From positions 186,001 through 250,000 of the forward strand of contig NZ_MBTG01000073.1 of assembly GCF_002027705.1 (NCBI RefSeq): a DNA stretch of 64,000 nucleotides. Reading direction: 5' to 3'. Numbering within the stretch: position 1 is the stretch's first letter; each line of letters starts with the position of its first letter. Source of the DNA: Paenibacillus ferrarius (GTDB lineage Bacteria > Bacillota > Bacilli > Paenibacillales > NBRC-103111). The notes under the pieces are model-generated. The model was not told the origin of the DNA. It saw only the letters and a program-made list of their open reading frames with translations, and did no database searches. The position numbers were made by a program, and so were the translations under genes. Below are positions 49,655 through 57,502 of this stretch, piece by piece.

Positions 49655-52582
49655 ATGGGCGAAGTAGCGGTAGAGAAGCATTTGCGTGTGCAAACGATCT
49701 ATCCGATTCATCAACTTGAGGATGTACAGATCACTTGGCAACCGAATGAGCATGGACGGCTTCTGGTGCGTGGCATCGTAGATGAGGCTGTCAACGTCAG
49801 TGCAACACTGCAAGCCTTGGCTAGCGATGAGATCCGTGTCTATGAAAGCGACGGCCAGCAGGAAACGACGCTGTTCCGAGGGTGGATAAGCGCAGCGCAT
49901 ACGACGCATACCCAAGGGGTGTATCATATCGAGCTGGAGGGCCTATCGGGCAGTGCGATGCTGGATGGAAAAAGACATCGTCGTACGTTTCAGAATACGT
50001 CGATGTCGTACGCCGAGGTAATGGACGAGCTTGTGAGCGCGTACCCAGGTCATGATGTCCTTTATCGCGTAGGGGAAGGCGTCCCGATTGTCGAGCCAGT
50101 CATCCAGTATGACGAGACCGACTGGGAACTGCTGAAGCGCTTGGCGAGTCATTTCCAGAGCGTAGTCGTCTGTGATATATTGGAAGCAAGACCAAAGCTT
50201 TTCGTAGGTATACCGCCAGGAAAAAGTCTGAGTTTGTCGGCAGATACTTCCTATCTAGCGGGCAAGGACTTGCTGGCTTTTCAGCGTGCAGGCGGTTATG
50301 AGGCCGGTTTGCATGATACGGATTTCTTTTATTATGACATACAGAGTACCGCGCGCATGTCGCTTGGAGATGAAGTGGCCTTTCGAGGCAAATCGCTCAT
50401 CGTCAGCGAAGTGAAGGGCCGGATGAAGCAGGGAGATTTCGTCTACACGTATCGTCTGTCAAGGGCGGAGGGGATACGCCGAGAGCGTGCGAACAATGCC
50501 AAGCTGACAGGTATTTCGCTGTCCGGAGAAGTGCTGGAGGTCAAGGGAGAGCAGGTGAAGCTGCACCTGAGCGTGGACAGCAAGCAGGCGAAGGAAGGCG
50601 CGCATTGGTATCCTTTCTCGCCAGCGACAGGAAGTGCCATGTACTGCATGCCCAAGGTGGGCACGCAAGCGAGCTTGTATGTACCTGATGCATCAGGAGC
50701 AGGCGCCTTGGTTGTCGGCTCTGTGCGAAGCAATGGGGCGAGCTGCGCCAAGATGGGCGATCCGAGCCAGCGGTATTTTGGAACGGAGCATGGAAGTGAA
50801 CTCGCCTTGCTGCCTAGTGCGATTCATCTGACAGGCGGGAGCAAAGAGCCGCTCAAACTGAGCTTCGATGACGAGACGGGCATTACGATGACGAGCCATA
50901 AGAAGCTGACGCTGAACGCGAAGATGGACATTTCCCTCTACACGCCGAAACGTGTGGTGATTCGTGCCCAAAGTCAACTGATGGCGAAGAAATTAGCGGC
51001 ACAAAGCGGTTTTACCATTGAAGGAGATTACCACTTTCTGGGGACAAACGTGAAGGCGGCAGGCACAGACCGGACCTCCTTTGCGCCCTACGACGATGAG
51101 CCGAAGCAAGGTGTCAAGCCTGAAACGCCGTCTGAAACTGAAACGCCGAAGAAAAAGAAGAAGTTTAGCTGGGGGAAACTGGCAGCCAATGTGCTCGGCG
51201 CATTGGCGGTCGTAGCAGTTGTAGCAGTTGTAGCGGCAGTGACCGTGGCGACGCTAGGAGCAGGTGCGGTAGTGATTGGCGCGGTAGTCGCGGGAGCTGT
51301 GGCAGCCGGAGGTATAGCGGTAGGAGCGAAGGCGGTATCGGATATCCGGCGAGGAGAAGTAAGCGACTTCGGGGATTATGCCGCGGATGCCTTCCGAGAA
51401 TCGATGATCGGGGCGGCCTCTGGGGCGATATTCGGGCCATTTGGCAGTGGTGCAAGTCTGTTAGGGAGAATGGCTGTAAATGGTATATCCGGAGCGGCAG
51501 AAAGTATTGTAAGCCAGCTTACGGATAACGAAGAAGGCTTTAGCTGGAAGCAAGTAGCCTTCAGCGCGGGAATTAGCGCTGCCACGGTCGGATTGCTGGA
51601 TGCGAAGATCGTAGGAAAAACGGTAGGCGAGTACATCGGGCAGGGAGCTAATAAGGTAGCGCCATGGTTGGTTAACGGGATGGGCGCCGTAGCGGAGAAG
51701 TTTGGTAAGTTTGTAGGGAAAATTAGTGAATGGGGTAACATAGGTAAAAGTTACTTGAAAGAAAAAGGAACATTGGTAATTAAGGGCTTAAAGCAGGAAG
51801 TGAAAGAAATAGGGGATTCAGTTCAGGCTCTGAAGAAAACAATTGGGGATTTAGAAATTCCTAGTTCACAATCTAAAGAAGCGCTTGTTTACGGCTATAT
51901 GTCGCCGAATAAGACGGTTGCTGAGGCATGGCAGGATACGAAAGATGCTGTGTCGAAGTTCTTGAAGAAGCCGGATAAGCCACCAGAAAAACTGCCTGAA
52001 ATTGAAAAACCTGATCCTGGGGGGACGGGTAAAACATCCCAAGCTAAACAGCAAGAAGCTTACGAAAAGGCTATGGAACATGCAGCTAAAAACCAACCAC
52101 CATATACTAGGAAACCTAATGCTCCCAAAAACTATAAAAAGAAAGTTCGTAACGAGGATGGTACTACTACTTATACGTTTACTTCTATGAAGAATGGGAA
52201 AGATTATCAGGTGAATTTTGATAAAGAAGGTTTCCCGATATTTGGTTCGAAATATGATACTGCTTTACCTGAAAAATTTTACTTAGAACCAGATGGTGTA
52301 CAGTTTGAATATCTTTCAAAAAAACTATATGCTGATATTACTAGCAACTCAAAACTTGCTGGAAATTTCAGCGAAGTTGAAATAGCTTTGTTAAAAGAAG
52401 GAAAAGTACCAAAAACTTTAACCTGGCATCATCATCAAGACTCAGGAAAAATGCAAATAGTTGATTATTTTGAACATCAAGTTGCAGGACATACTGGGGG
52501 TAGAGCGATTTGGGGTGGCGGAAAACCAGGTCGATCGGGAAAATTGAAAAATGAAATATTGGAGTTGTTATCATGGGATTGA
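49655..52582 (+). CDS. Spike protein fused to a WHH-type HNH/Endonuclease VII toxin
   Basis: Protein of 975 aa. Residues about 1-350 are the gp27/gp5-like spike base (FQNTSMSYAEVMDELVSAYP, YDETDWELLKRLASHF), followed by a beta-spike (about 375-465). Then come a Lys-rich hinge (about 498-503), a long Ala/Val/Gly-rich hydrophobic region (about 510-690) that may span or penetrate membranes, a Pro/Lys linker with GGTGK at about 789-793, and a C-terminal nuclease with W924-H-H-H and HTGG, the WHH signature of the HNH/Endonuclease VII superfamily. The toxin should cut DNA in the target. Base composition turns A+T-rich near 51.73 kb, inside the gene, which indicates that the C-terminal cassette was acquired. 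The immunity gene start lies within its last codons. Confidence 0.88.
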   Translation: MGEVAVEKHLRVQTIYPIHQLEDVQITWQPNEHGRLLVRGIVDEAVNVSATLQALASDEIRVYESDGQQETTLFRGWISAAHTTHTQGVYHIELEGLSGSAMLDGKRHRRTFQNTSMSYAEVMDELVSAYPGHDVLYRVGEGVPIVEPVIQYDETDWELLKRLASHFQSVVVCDILEARPKLFVGIPPGKSLSLSADTSYLAGKDLLAFQRAGGYEAGLHDTDFFYYDIQSTARMSLGDEVAFRGKSLIVSEVKGRMKQGDFVYTYRLSRAEGIRRERANNAKLTGISLSGEVLEVKGEQVKLHLSVDSKQAKEGAHWYPFSPATGSAMYCMPKVGTQASLYVPDASGAGALVVGSVRSNGASCAKMGDPSQRYFGTEHGSELALLPSAIHLTGGSKEPLKLSFDDETGITMTSHKKLTLNAKMDISLYTPKRVVIRAQSQLMAKKLAAQSGFTIEGDYHFLGTNVKAAGTDRTSFAPYDDEPKQGVKPETPSETETPKKKKKFSWGKLAANVLGALAVVAVVAVVAAVTVATLGAGAVVIGAVVAGAVAAGGIAVGAKAVSDIRRGEVSDFGDYAADAFRESMIGAASGAIFGPFGSGASLLGRMAVNGISGAAESIVSQLTDNEEGFSWKQVAFSAGISAATVGLLDAKIVGKTVGEYIGQGANKVAPWLVNGMGAVAEKFGKFVGKISEWGNIGKSYLKEKGTLVIKGLKQEVKEIGDSVQALKKTIGDLEIPSSQSKEALVYGYMSPNKTVAEAWQDTKDAVSKFLKKPDKPPEKLPEIEKPDPGGTGKTSQAKQQEAYEKAMEHAAKNQPPYTRKPNAPKNYKKKVRNEDGTTTYTFTSMKNGKDYQVNFDKEGFPIFGSKYDTALPEKFYLEPDGVQFEYLSKKLYADITSNSKLAGNFSEVEIALLKEGKVPKTLTWHHHQDSGKMQIVDYFEHQVAGHTGGRAIWGGGKPGRSGKLKNEILELLSWD

Positions 52583-53007
52583 AAAAATGGATTTTTGTAG
52601 AAGAGTCAGTTGATGATGCTACTATAGTTTTAGTTGAACAACTTTTTGAAGTGACCTTCCCTCAAGATTATAAGGATTGCATCAAAAAATTTAATGGTGG
52701 TTACCCCGAACCTAATATCTTTGATTATAACAACGGTGCACAAGGAGTATTCAATGATTTGATTAGTTTTACAAATAGTGAGCTAAACATAAAAATGTTT
52801 CATGATATTGCAAAGGATTCGATTAACAAAGAAATTATTCCATTTGGAAGAGACCCATTTGGTAACTTAATCTGTTTTGACTATCGCTACTCCAAAAAAA
52901 TTCCATATGTTATATTCTATGATCATGAAGAAGTAGGGGAAGAAGCGATAACACCCATTTGTGAGACCTTTACGGAACTTTTAAATAGATTATATTCTAT
53001 AGAATAG
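52573..53007 (+). CDS. SUKH (SMI1/KNR4) family immunity protein
   Basis: Cytoplasmic protein of 144 aa with SUKH motifs: FPQDYKDCIKKFNGGYP near the N-terminus and IIPFGRDPFGNLICFDY in the middle, followed by FYDHEE and a terminal helix. It starts within the last ten bases of the toxin gene and is translationally coupled to it. SUKH proteins bind and inhibit HNH-type nucleases, so this is the cognate immunity for the WHH toxin. Confidence 0.88.
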   Translation: MGLKKWIFVEESVDDATIVLVEQLFEVTFPQDYKDCIKKFNGGYPEPNIFDYNNGAQGVFNDLISFTNSELNIKMFHDIAKDSINKEIIPFGRDPFGNLICFDYRYSKKIPYVIFYDHEEVGEEAITPICETFTELLNRLYSIE

Positions 53008-53020
53008 TAGGTGGATTTTT

Positions 53021-53479
53021 GTGAATATAGAATTTGAGTCTTCATTTAAACCAATTGAAAATAAAGCGATTAAAATTTTTGAAGAAACGTATAATTTAAA
53101 CCTACCAGATGATTATAAGAAGTTTCTTCTTTGTCAAAATGGTGGAAAAACGGTTAGAAGAAGGTTTGAAACAAATGACAAAACAATAACATCGTCAATC
53201 ATGTTATTTCTTCCACTTGGTAAAGAAAGAGATGAGGATTTGGAATATTATTACACGAAATACAATTTGGGTAATATAGTACCTTCCAACTTTGTTCCTA
53301 TTGGGTTTGACCCTGCAGATAGCCTTATATGCTTGTCAGTCAGTGGGGAGGAGCGAGAGTCCGTTTATTTCTGTGATATGGATTATATTGAAGAAGATAA
53401 AGAGTTAAAACAAGAGTTCGTTAGATTAATATCTCCTAGTTTTAGTGATTTTGTAAATACACTCTTTAAACCCAATTAA
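53021..53479 (+). CDS. Second SUKH (SMI1/KNR4) family protein
   Basis: Protein of 152 aa starting at GTG 53021 with TAGGTGG upstream. It shows LPDDYKKFLLCQNGG and FVPIGFDPADSLICLSV, the two halves of the SUKH signature. It is likely a second immunity gene, either duplicated protection against the same toxin or left from another cassette. A terminator follows at 53582. Confidence 0.82.
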   Translation: MNIEFESSFKPIENKAIKIFEETYNLNLPDDYKKFLLCQNGGKTVRRRFETNDKTITSSIMLFLPLGKERDEDLEYYYTKYNLGNIVPSNFVPIGFDPADSLICLSVSGEERESVYFCDMDYIEEDKELKQEFVRLISPSFSDFVNTLFKPN

Positions 53480-53581
53480 TTAAAACATCTAAGAAATCAG
53501 TGTGTAAGTGGATTCTATCATTTCTCTCGTGTATATTTTCTCAAATTTCAACAATCAGATCGTACAATATAATTAACAATG

Positions 53582-53619
53582 CCACAATAAGAGTTAGTTA
53601 CCCGTATTGTGGTCTTTTT
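53582..53619 (+). terminator. Rho-independent terminator
   Basis: CCACAATA (53582-53589) pairs perfectly with TATTGTGG (53605-53612), followed by TCTTTTT. It ends the spike-toxin/immunity transcript. Confidence 0.75.
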
Positions 53620-53641
53620 ACCCTTCGGCATCCGTAAATGT

Positions 53642-53839
53642 ATGAATAATGAACTCAGGAAAATTATTAATACTGCCAAGAACGTTTTAAGATCAAATAC
53701 AACAAATATGACCTTTGGGATTATTGAGGATGGTATAACAGAGAATGCACTTAGCATTCATCAGGAGTTAATTAATTATTCCAATCAAAAAATTCAACAA
53801 TATGTTGAGTTTGTACAAATAGTCTCAGGTTTTCATTAG
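53642..53839 (+). CDS. Small ORF of unknown status in the immunity cluster
   Basis: Possible 65-aa product from ATG 53642, without a recognisable ribosome site. The sequence is polar with a helical C-terminal half and matches no family I know. It may be the remnant of a toxin or immunity gene, or a true small immunity subunit, since it lies 11 bases before the next gene. Confidence 0.3.
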   Translation: MNNELRKIINTAKNVLRSNTTNMTFGIIEDGITENALSIHQELINYSNQKIQQYVEFVQIVSGFH

Positions 53840-53850
53840 GAAGTATAGTA

Positions 53851-54165
53851 ATGTTGGAATATCAGGAGAATAAAGATTACCAAAATTTATTAGACTTTCT
53901 GCCTGATTGGGAAACTAACTGGCTATGTGTGGGCAAAATTATGTCTGAACCACTAGGCATAAATAAGCAGGATGGAAATGTATATTGGTTTTCAGAAATT
54001 CCTTACAGCAATGAAGGGATATGCCTTGGCACACTTGATAAATTTCTTGGAAATTATGTGTTTGGTCGCAAATACTATGAAATTGTCCCATGGATAGATG
54101 AAGATGATTGGTATCAGTTTATGATTATGCATGGTCTTGTCTTCGAAGGTGAAAATAATGAATGA
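53851..54165 (+). CDS. Short SUKH-like immunity protein or remnant
   Basis: Protein of 104 aa with TAGGAAG before ATG 53851. Features such as EPLGINKQDGNVYWFSE and a final helix DEDDWYQFMIMHG fit the C-terminal half of SUKH-like proteins, while the length is shorter than the usual 140-150 aa. It may be a compact member or a truncated immunity gene. It overlaps the following MORN-like gene by eight bases. Confidence 0.5.
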   Translation: MLEYQENKDYQNLLDFLPDWETNWLCVGKIMSEPLGINKQDGNVYWFSEIPYSNEGICLGTLDKFLGNYVFGRKYYEIVPWIDEDDWYQFMIMHGLVFEGENNE

Positions 54166-54676
54166 TAAAAAAATAAAAGTTATTTTAAAAAGGATGTTAG
54201 GAAGTAATTATCAAAAATCGATATTAACAATTGATGAAGTTTTCTTAACAGGAATTGAATTTACTGATGACGTATGTTTTTCTGGGGAAAGTGGGCAAGA
54301 AGTATATGATAAACCAATTGAAGAAGGTGGAAAGCCAATAACCGGGCTTGTGTATGAAAGATATCGGAATGGGAATTTAGCTTATTATTCTTATTATAAG
54401 AACGGAATTGCTGAGGGCGATTATGTTAACTTTTTCGAGAATGGCAAAGTAGAGAGTTTCCGAGAAATGTGTAGGGGTGTATTATTTGGTCAGTCACTGT
54501 CTTGGTTTGATAATGGTATTTTAAAATCAATGGCGAGTTACAAATATGGGTTTAAAATAATATATAGGGAGTGGAACATAGGAGGGGAATTGGTAAATGA
54601 AATGCTAGAGCCAAACGATTTTGAAAAAAGTATGATAGAAAAATACGATAAGTGGAACATGCAAACTGAGAATTAG
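54158..54676 (+). CDS. MORN-repeat-like protein (immunity-type)
   Basis: Protein of 172 aa. Its middle consists of repeats of about 20-23 residues of the type YxNGxxxxxxxYKNGxxxGxxxxFxENGxxxxxxxxxxGxxxG, as in MORN_2 proteins that often stand next to toxins as antidotes. ATG 54158 with AAGGTG upstream overlaps the previous gene end. No toxin gene remains next to it, so it may be an orphan immunity gene. Confidence 0.6.
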   Translation: MNDKKIKVILKRMLGSNYQKSILTIDEVFLTGIEFTDDVCFSGESGQEVYDKPIEEGGKPITGLVYERYRNGNLAYYSYYKNGIAEGDYVNFFENGKVESFREMCRGVLFGQSLSWFDNGILKSMASYKYGFKIIYREWNIGGELVNEMLEPNDFEKSMIEKYDKWNMQTEN

Positions 54677-54768
54677 TAACAGAAGATTTGGTCATGCGGA
54701 AATACGAATGATCCAGAGAAAGGACAGTAAGCGTCAAAAACATCCATTGAATAAACATTTGGAGGTTT

Positions 54769-55488
54769 CTATCGCTTATTGTCCTTCTTTATTTTTTCCA
54801 ATAAAGTTAAGGATTTTTTTACCAATTGATCTGCTTGGCGTGTTGTCTCGGGTAAGCGGAAACGAGGAGCTAACTGTAAAACCCATTTGCATGCCGTAGG
54901 TAATGAAATTCGATGTCCGATAGAGACGTAAATAGGTTTTACATTATTCTGTGTTCTTAATACGATACCGATTTCGTCATTACTATCTAGTAAGGTCGAA
55001 TAATCCCCTCGTTTAATACCAGGATCTTCATAATCCCCAAGTAACTTGGTTTTGCCACAACCAATTGTTGGAGTGTTAAACAGTACCCCCAAATGACTTG
55101 CTAACCCGAATCGTCTCGGATGAGCAACTCCTTGTCCATCACACACTATTAAATCTGGTGTTATAGATATTTTACTGAATGCTTTAATAACTGGAGGTAA
55201 TTCTCTAAATGAAAACAATCCAGGGATATAGGGGAAATTAGAAATATCTTCAACTACATTGCTTTCAATTAGTTTCTGTGTAGTGGCATCAAGTATCACA
55301 ACTGCTGCTACTAATCTATCACTATTTTTGCTATAAGCAACGTCAACACCAGCAATATAGTTAACTTGCTTTAATTGGTCTTCCTTTATTACTTTTAAGG
55401 CAAGTTCTTTTTGTAGAACAATTGCTTGTGATTCGTTTAAATCCCAAGAATGCTGAATAACTGGTTCGATACAATTTACTCCTTTCAT
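54769..55488 (-). CDS. nfi: Endonuclease V
   Basis: Protein of 239 aa with all family motifs: GVDVAY with catalytic D49, FPYIPGLFSFRE with E96, and VCDGQGVAHPRRFGLASHLG with D117, the metal-binding triad. Endonuclease V nicks DNA 3' to deaminated purines (inosine) and acts in repair. It is complete and on the opposite strand from all surrounding toxin and immunity genes. Whether it is an ordinary housekeeping gene that marks the old chromosome border or travels with the toxin region cannot be decided. The ATG has AGGAGT close upstream. Confidence 0.9.
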   Translation of the reverse strand: MKGVNCIEPVIQHSWDLNESQAIVLQKELALKVIKEDQLKQVNYIAGVDVAYSKNSDRLVAAVVILDATTQKLIESNVVEDISNFPYIPGLFSFRELPPVIKAFSKISITPDLIVCDGQGVAHPRRFGLASHLGVLFNTPTIGCGKTKLLGDYEDPGIKRGDYSTLLDSNDEIGIVLRTQNNVKPIYVSIGHRISLPTACKWVLQLAPRFRLPETTRQADQLVKKSLTLLEKIKKDNKR

Positions 55489-55590
55489 AGACAGATCAGC
55501 CGTAGTTTTTTATTATATTATGACTCATGTAGTACTGGAAAACAATCATAAACATTAAAGTGATTGACTTGTTTTTTATTATCTTCATTT

Positions 55591-55680
55591 TTTAAGATTA
55601 CAACTTAGGGGCGGGTGATTCTACAAAGATACCAAGAACAGGACCAGAATGGGATGAGTATTTCCGTTCAAGATATGGCG
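55591..55680 (+). pseudogene. Remnant of a toxin cassette beginning at the linker motif
   Basis: Reading GGG GCG GGT GAT from 55608 gives GAGDSTKIPRTGPEWDEYF and further to WKTSSEW before a double stop at 55675-55680. The stretch PRTGPEWDEYFRSRYGDENVDW looks like the N-terminal part of a polymorphic toxin domain, here cut short. It has no start codon of its own. An 18-base sequence in front of it (AAGATTACAACTTAGGGG) is shared with the remnant at 58402, which marks a common cassette border. Confidence 0.55.
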
Positions 55681-55767
55681 ATGAGAATGTGGACTGGAAA
55701 ACTAGTTCAGAATGGTGATAATCATATTCCATATACACCTAAAATCAGACCAAATGCAATAAGCTTG

Positions 55768-55863
55768 CGGTATTTTGGAACGGAGCATGGAAGTGAACTC
55801 GCCCTGCTGCCAGGTGCGATTCATCTGACAGGCGGGAGCAGGGAGTCGCTCAAACTGAGCTTC
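55768..55863 (+). repeat. 96-base duplicate of the spike gene (matches 50771-50866)
   Basis: This segment matches 50771-50866 in the spike-toxin gene with about six mismatches over 96 bases and encodes RYFGTEHGSELALLP and the following residues of the beta-spike start. The match ends abruptly at AAACTGAGCTTC. It is a detached piece of a second spike gene. Its own frame stops at 55882-55884, and the orphan toxin behind it is in another frame. Confidence 0.9.
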
Positions 55864-57005
55864 CGGCATCTGGTGCGCTTATAGGCCCCGTCAAGAAAGC
55901 ATGGGAAGCATACAAGGACTTCGATCCGATGAGTGCTGGCATCCTGGCAAACATGGCATGGAAGGGATTGGATTATGCCGTCAACAATCCTCTTGGAGCC
56001 TTGGAGTTTGTTACGAACCCAATCGCTTTTACAGCCAAATATTATGCCAACAAGGAGCATCGAGATGAGCTGCTGAGAACATTGGCGGGAGTCTGGGAAG
56101 GCGTAAAGCAAGATTTCAAGGAAGACGTCATACATGGAGATACCTATAGTCGAAGTAAATATGGAACGGAATTGGTACTTACCATAGCTTCTTTTTTTGT
56201 TGGTGGCGAGGCAGGAGCAGCATCCAAGGCAACAAGAATAAGCGCAAGATCCAATCAGTCTATACGAGTACTGAGTGCAGAGGGTACTACCCTGGGTGAA
56301 AGTTACGCGAAGCTTACCCAGGCGGCTATGAATAAGATTTTAGATGTAAAATTTATTAACCCGTTTGAGAGTTCGCAGTTGGTAGGAATTTCTGGTAGAG
56401 TACCTGTAACAACAACGCTAAGGGAAATCTTGCAGGGATCATCAGGGAAGATATCGAATCATTTGAAAAGCGAGGGAGATTCAGTCGGCTCTGGAAAGGG
56501 TGGAGGTAGTTCGGGGGGTAAGGGGACGGGTGAAGGTGCTCCTTCAAAATCTCCGCCTAATGTAGAAACGAATTTTATAATATTTAATAAATCACATAAA
56601 AATGCCGCTCCTAAACCAAGAGGATTCGGACCAAATGGTGGGCGTCTTGAATCACACCATGGACTTCAAGGTGAATGGGCGAAAGAAAATTTAGCAAAGT
56701 ATGGATATGATTACAAAGAAGCACCAACAGTGACACTTGAAACAGGTAAAATACCTGGAGCAAATAAAGATCATCCACATACAGAACTCAACAACCGTCA
56801 GTCAGAAAGAAGAGATGATCGTATAGCTGAAGGGAAGGGGAAATGGAGTTCTACTTTACAGGAGGAGCTTACTTTTATTGTTGAAGATTTTAAAGCGCTT
56901 GGTTTTACGAGAGAAACTATAGAAAAAATAATGGAACAACAATATAAAATGTTAGACAAGCTTAAAGTACCGTATCGGAGGATAAATCTAGATGAATATT
57001 TTTGA
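55863..57005 (+). CDS. Orphan C-terminal SHH-type HNH/Endonuclease VII toxin module
   Basis: The frame is open from before 55863 and its first ATG is 55929, which would give 358 aa. Residues after PASGALIGPVKKAWEAYKD form a pre-toxin region, followed by a hydrophobic TIASFFVGGEAGAAS segment, a Gly/Ser/Lys linker with KGTGE (56521-56533) and a C-terminal nuclease domain with LESHHGLQGEWAKEN, DHPHTELNNRQ and KWSSTLQEEL, the SHH signature of the HNH/Endonuclease VII superfamily. It lacks an own spike part, and the spike fragment upstream is out of frame. So it is an orphan or silent cassette; weak expression from ATG 55929 (AAGGA ten bases upstream) is possible. Its immunity gene overlaps its end. 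Confidence 0.75.
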   Translation, partial: PASGALIGPVKKAWEAYKDFDPMSAGILANMAWKGLDYAVNNPLGALEFVTNPIAFTAKYYANKEHRDELLRTLAGVWEGVKQDFKEDVIHGDTYSRSKYGTELVLTIASFFVGGEAGAASKATRISARSNQSIRVLSAEGTTLGESYAKLTQAAMNKILDVKFINPFESSQLVGISGRVPVTTTLREILQGSSGKISNHLKSEGDSVGSGKGGGSSGGKGTGEGAPSKSPPNVETNFIIFNKSHKNAAPKPRGFGPNGGRLESHHGLQGEWAKENLAKYGYDYKEAPTVTLETGKIPGANKDHPHTELNNRQSERRDDRIAEGKGKWSSTLQEELTFIVEDFKALGFTRETIEKIMEQQYKMLDKLKVPYRRINLDEYF

Positions 57006-57429
57006 AGAAATAAGTGATATGTTTTTTGTAGAAGTAAAAGATTTACCAGCGAGTGAAGGGGATATTATAAGTCTTCAAAACTTTTCCACTATAAAAGTAC
57101 CTAATGATTATGAAGAGATGTCCAAAATAGCAACTGAATTAGAGATAAACGTAAAGAATCAAATGTACATCCGAATATGGAGTCCGTTAGGATGTATAGA
57201 GATGAATGAAGCACACAGAATCCAAAAGTATATCCCTGAATCTCTAGCTATTGGAGATGATGAGGGTGGTTATGTCTTGATCTATATGGAAGGTAAAGAG
57301 GGATTTGGATTGTATATGGTTGGATTTGGGAATATTGATGTTGAAGATGCGGTCTTAGTTGCCCCCTCACTTAGAGACTTATTGATAAATAATATAGGAA
57401 TAGATGTTGTAATGAGCGGCTATGTATAA
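56992..57429 (+). CDS. SUKH-like immunity protein for the orphan SHH toxin
   Basis: Protein of 145 aa starting inside the last 14 bases of the toxin module, with CGGAGGA upstream. It shows the SUKH pattern IQKYIPESLAIGDDEGGYVLIYMEG and a final helix LRDLLINN. Overlap with the toxin end is the usual arrangement for a cognate immunity protein. Confidence 0.75.
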   Translation: MNIFEEISDMFFVEVKDLPASEGDIISLQNFSTIKVPNDYEEMSKIATELEINVKNQMYIRIWSPLGCIEMNEAHRIQKYIPESLAIGDDEGGYVLIYMEGKEGFGLYMVGFGNIDVEDAVLVAPSLRDLLINNIGIDVVMSGYV

Positions 57430-57502
57430 ATGATCATACACAATAGAACTATCTTTACACATAACAAATCTAAAAATTGAATTAAGAGAAGGAGTTATAA
57501 TT

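Noticed and set aside
30274..52582. Prophage or tailocin as explanation for the sheath/tube/spike genes
   Set aside because: No capsid, terminase, integrase, holin, lysin or tape measure genes are visible, and kinase/FHA/phosphatase genes are untypical for phage.
55615..55884. 89-aa gene
   Set aside because: It is a chance frame that joins a toxin remnant read out of frame with the 96-base spike fragment; it is debris, not a gene.
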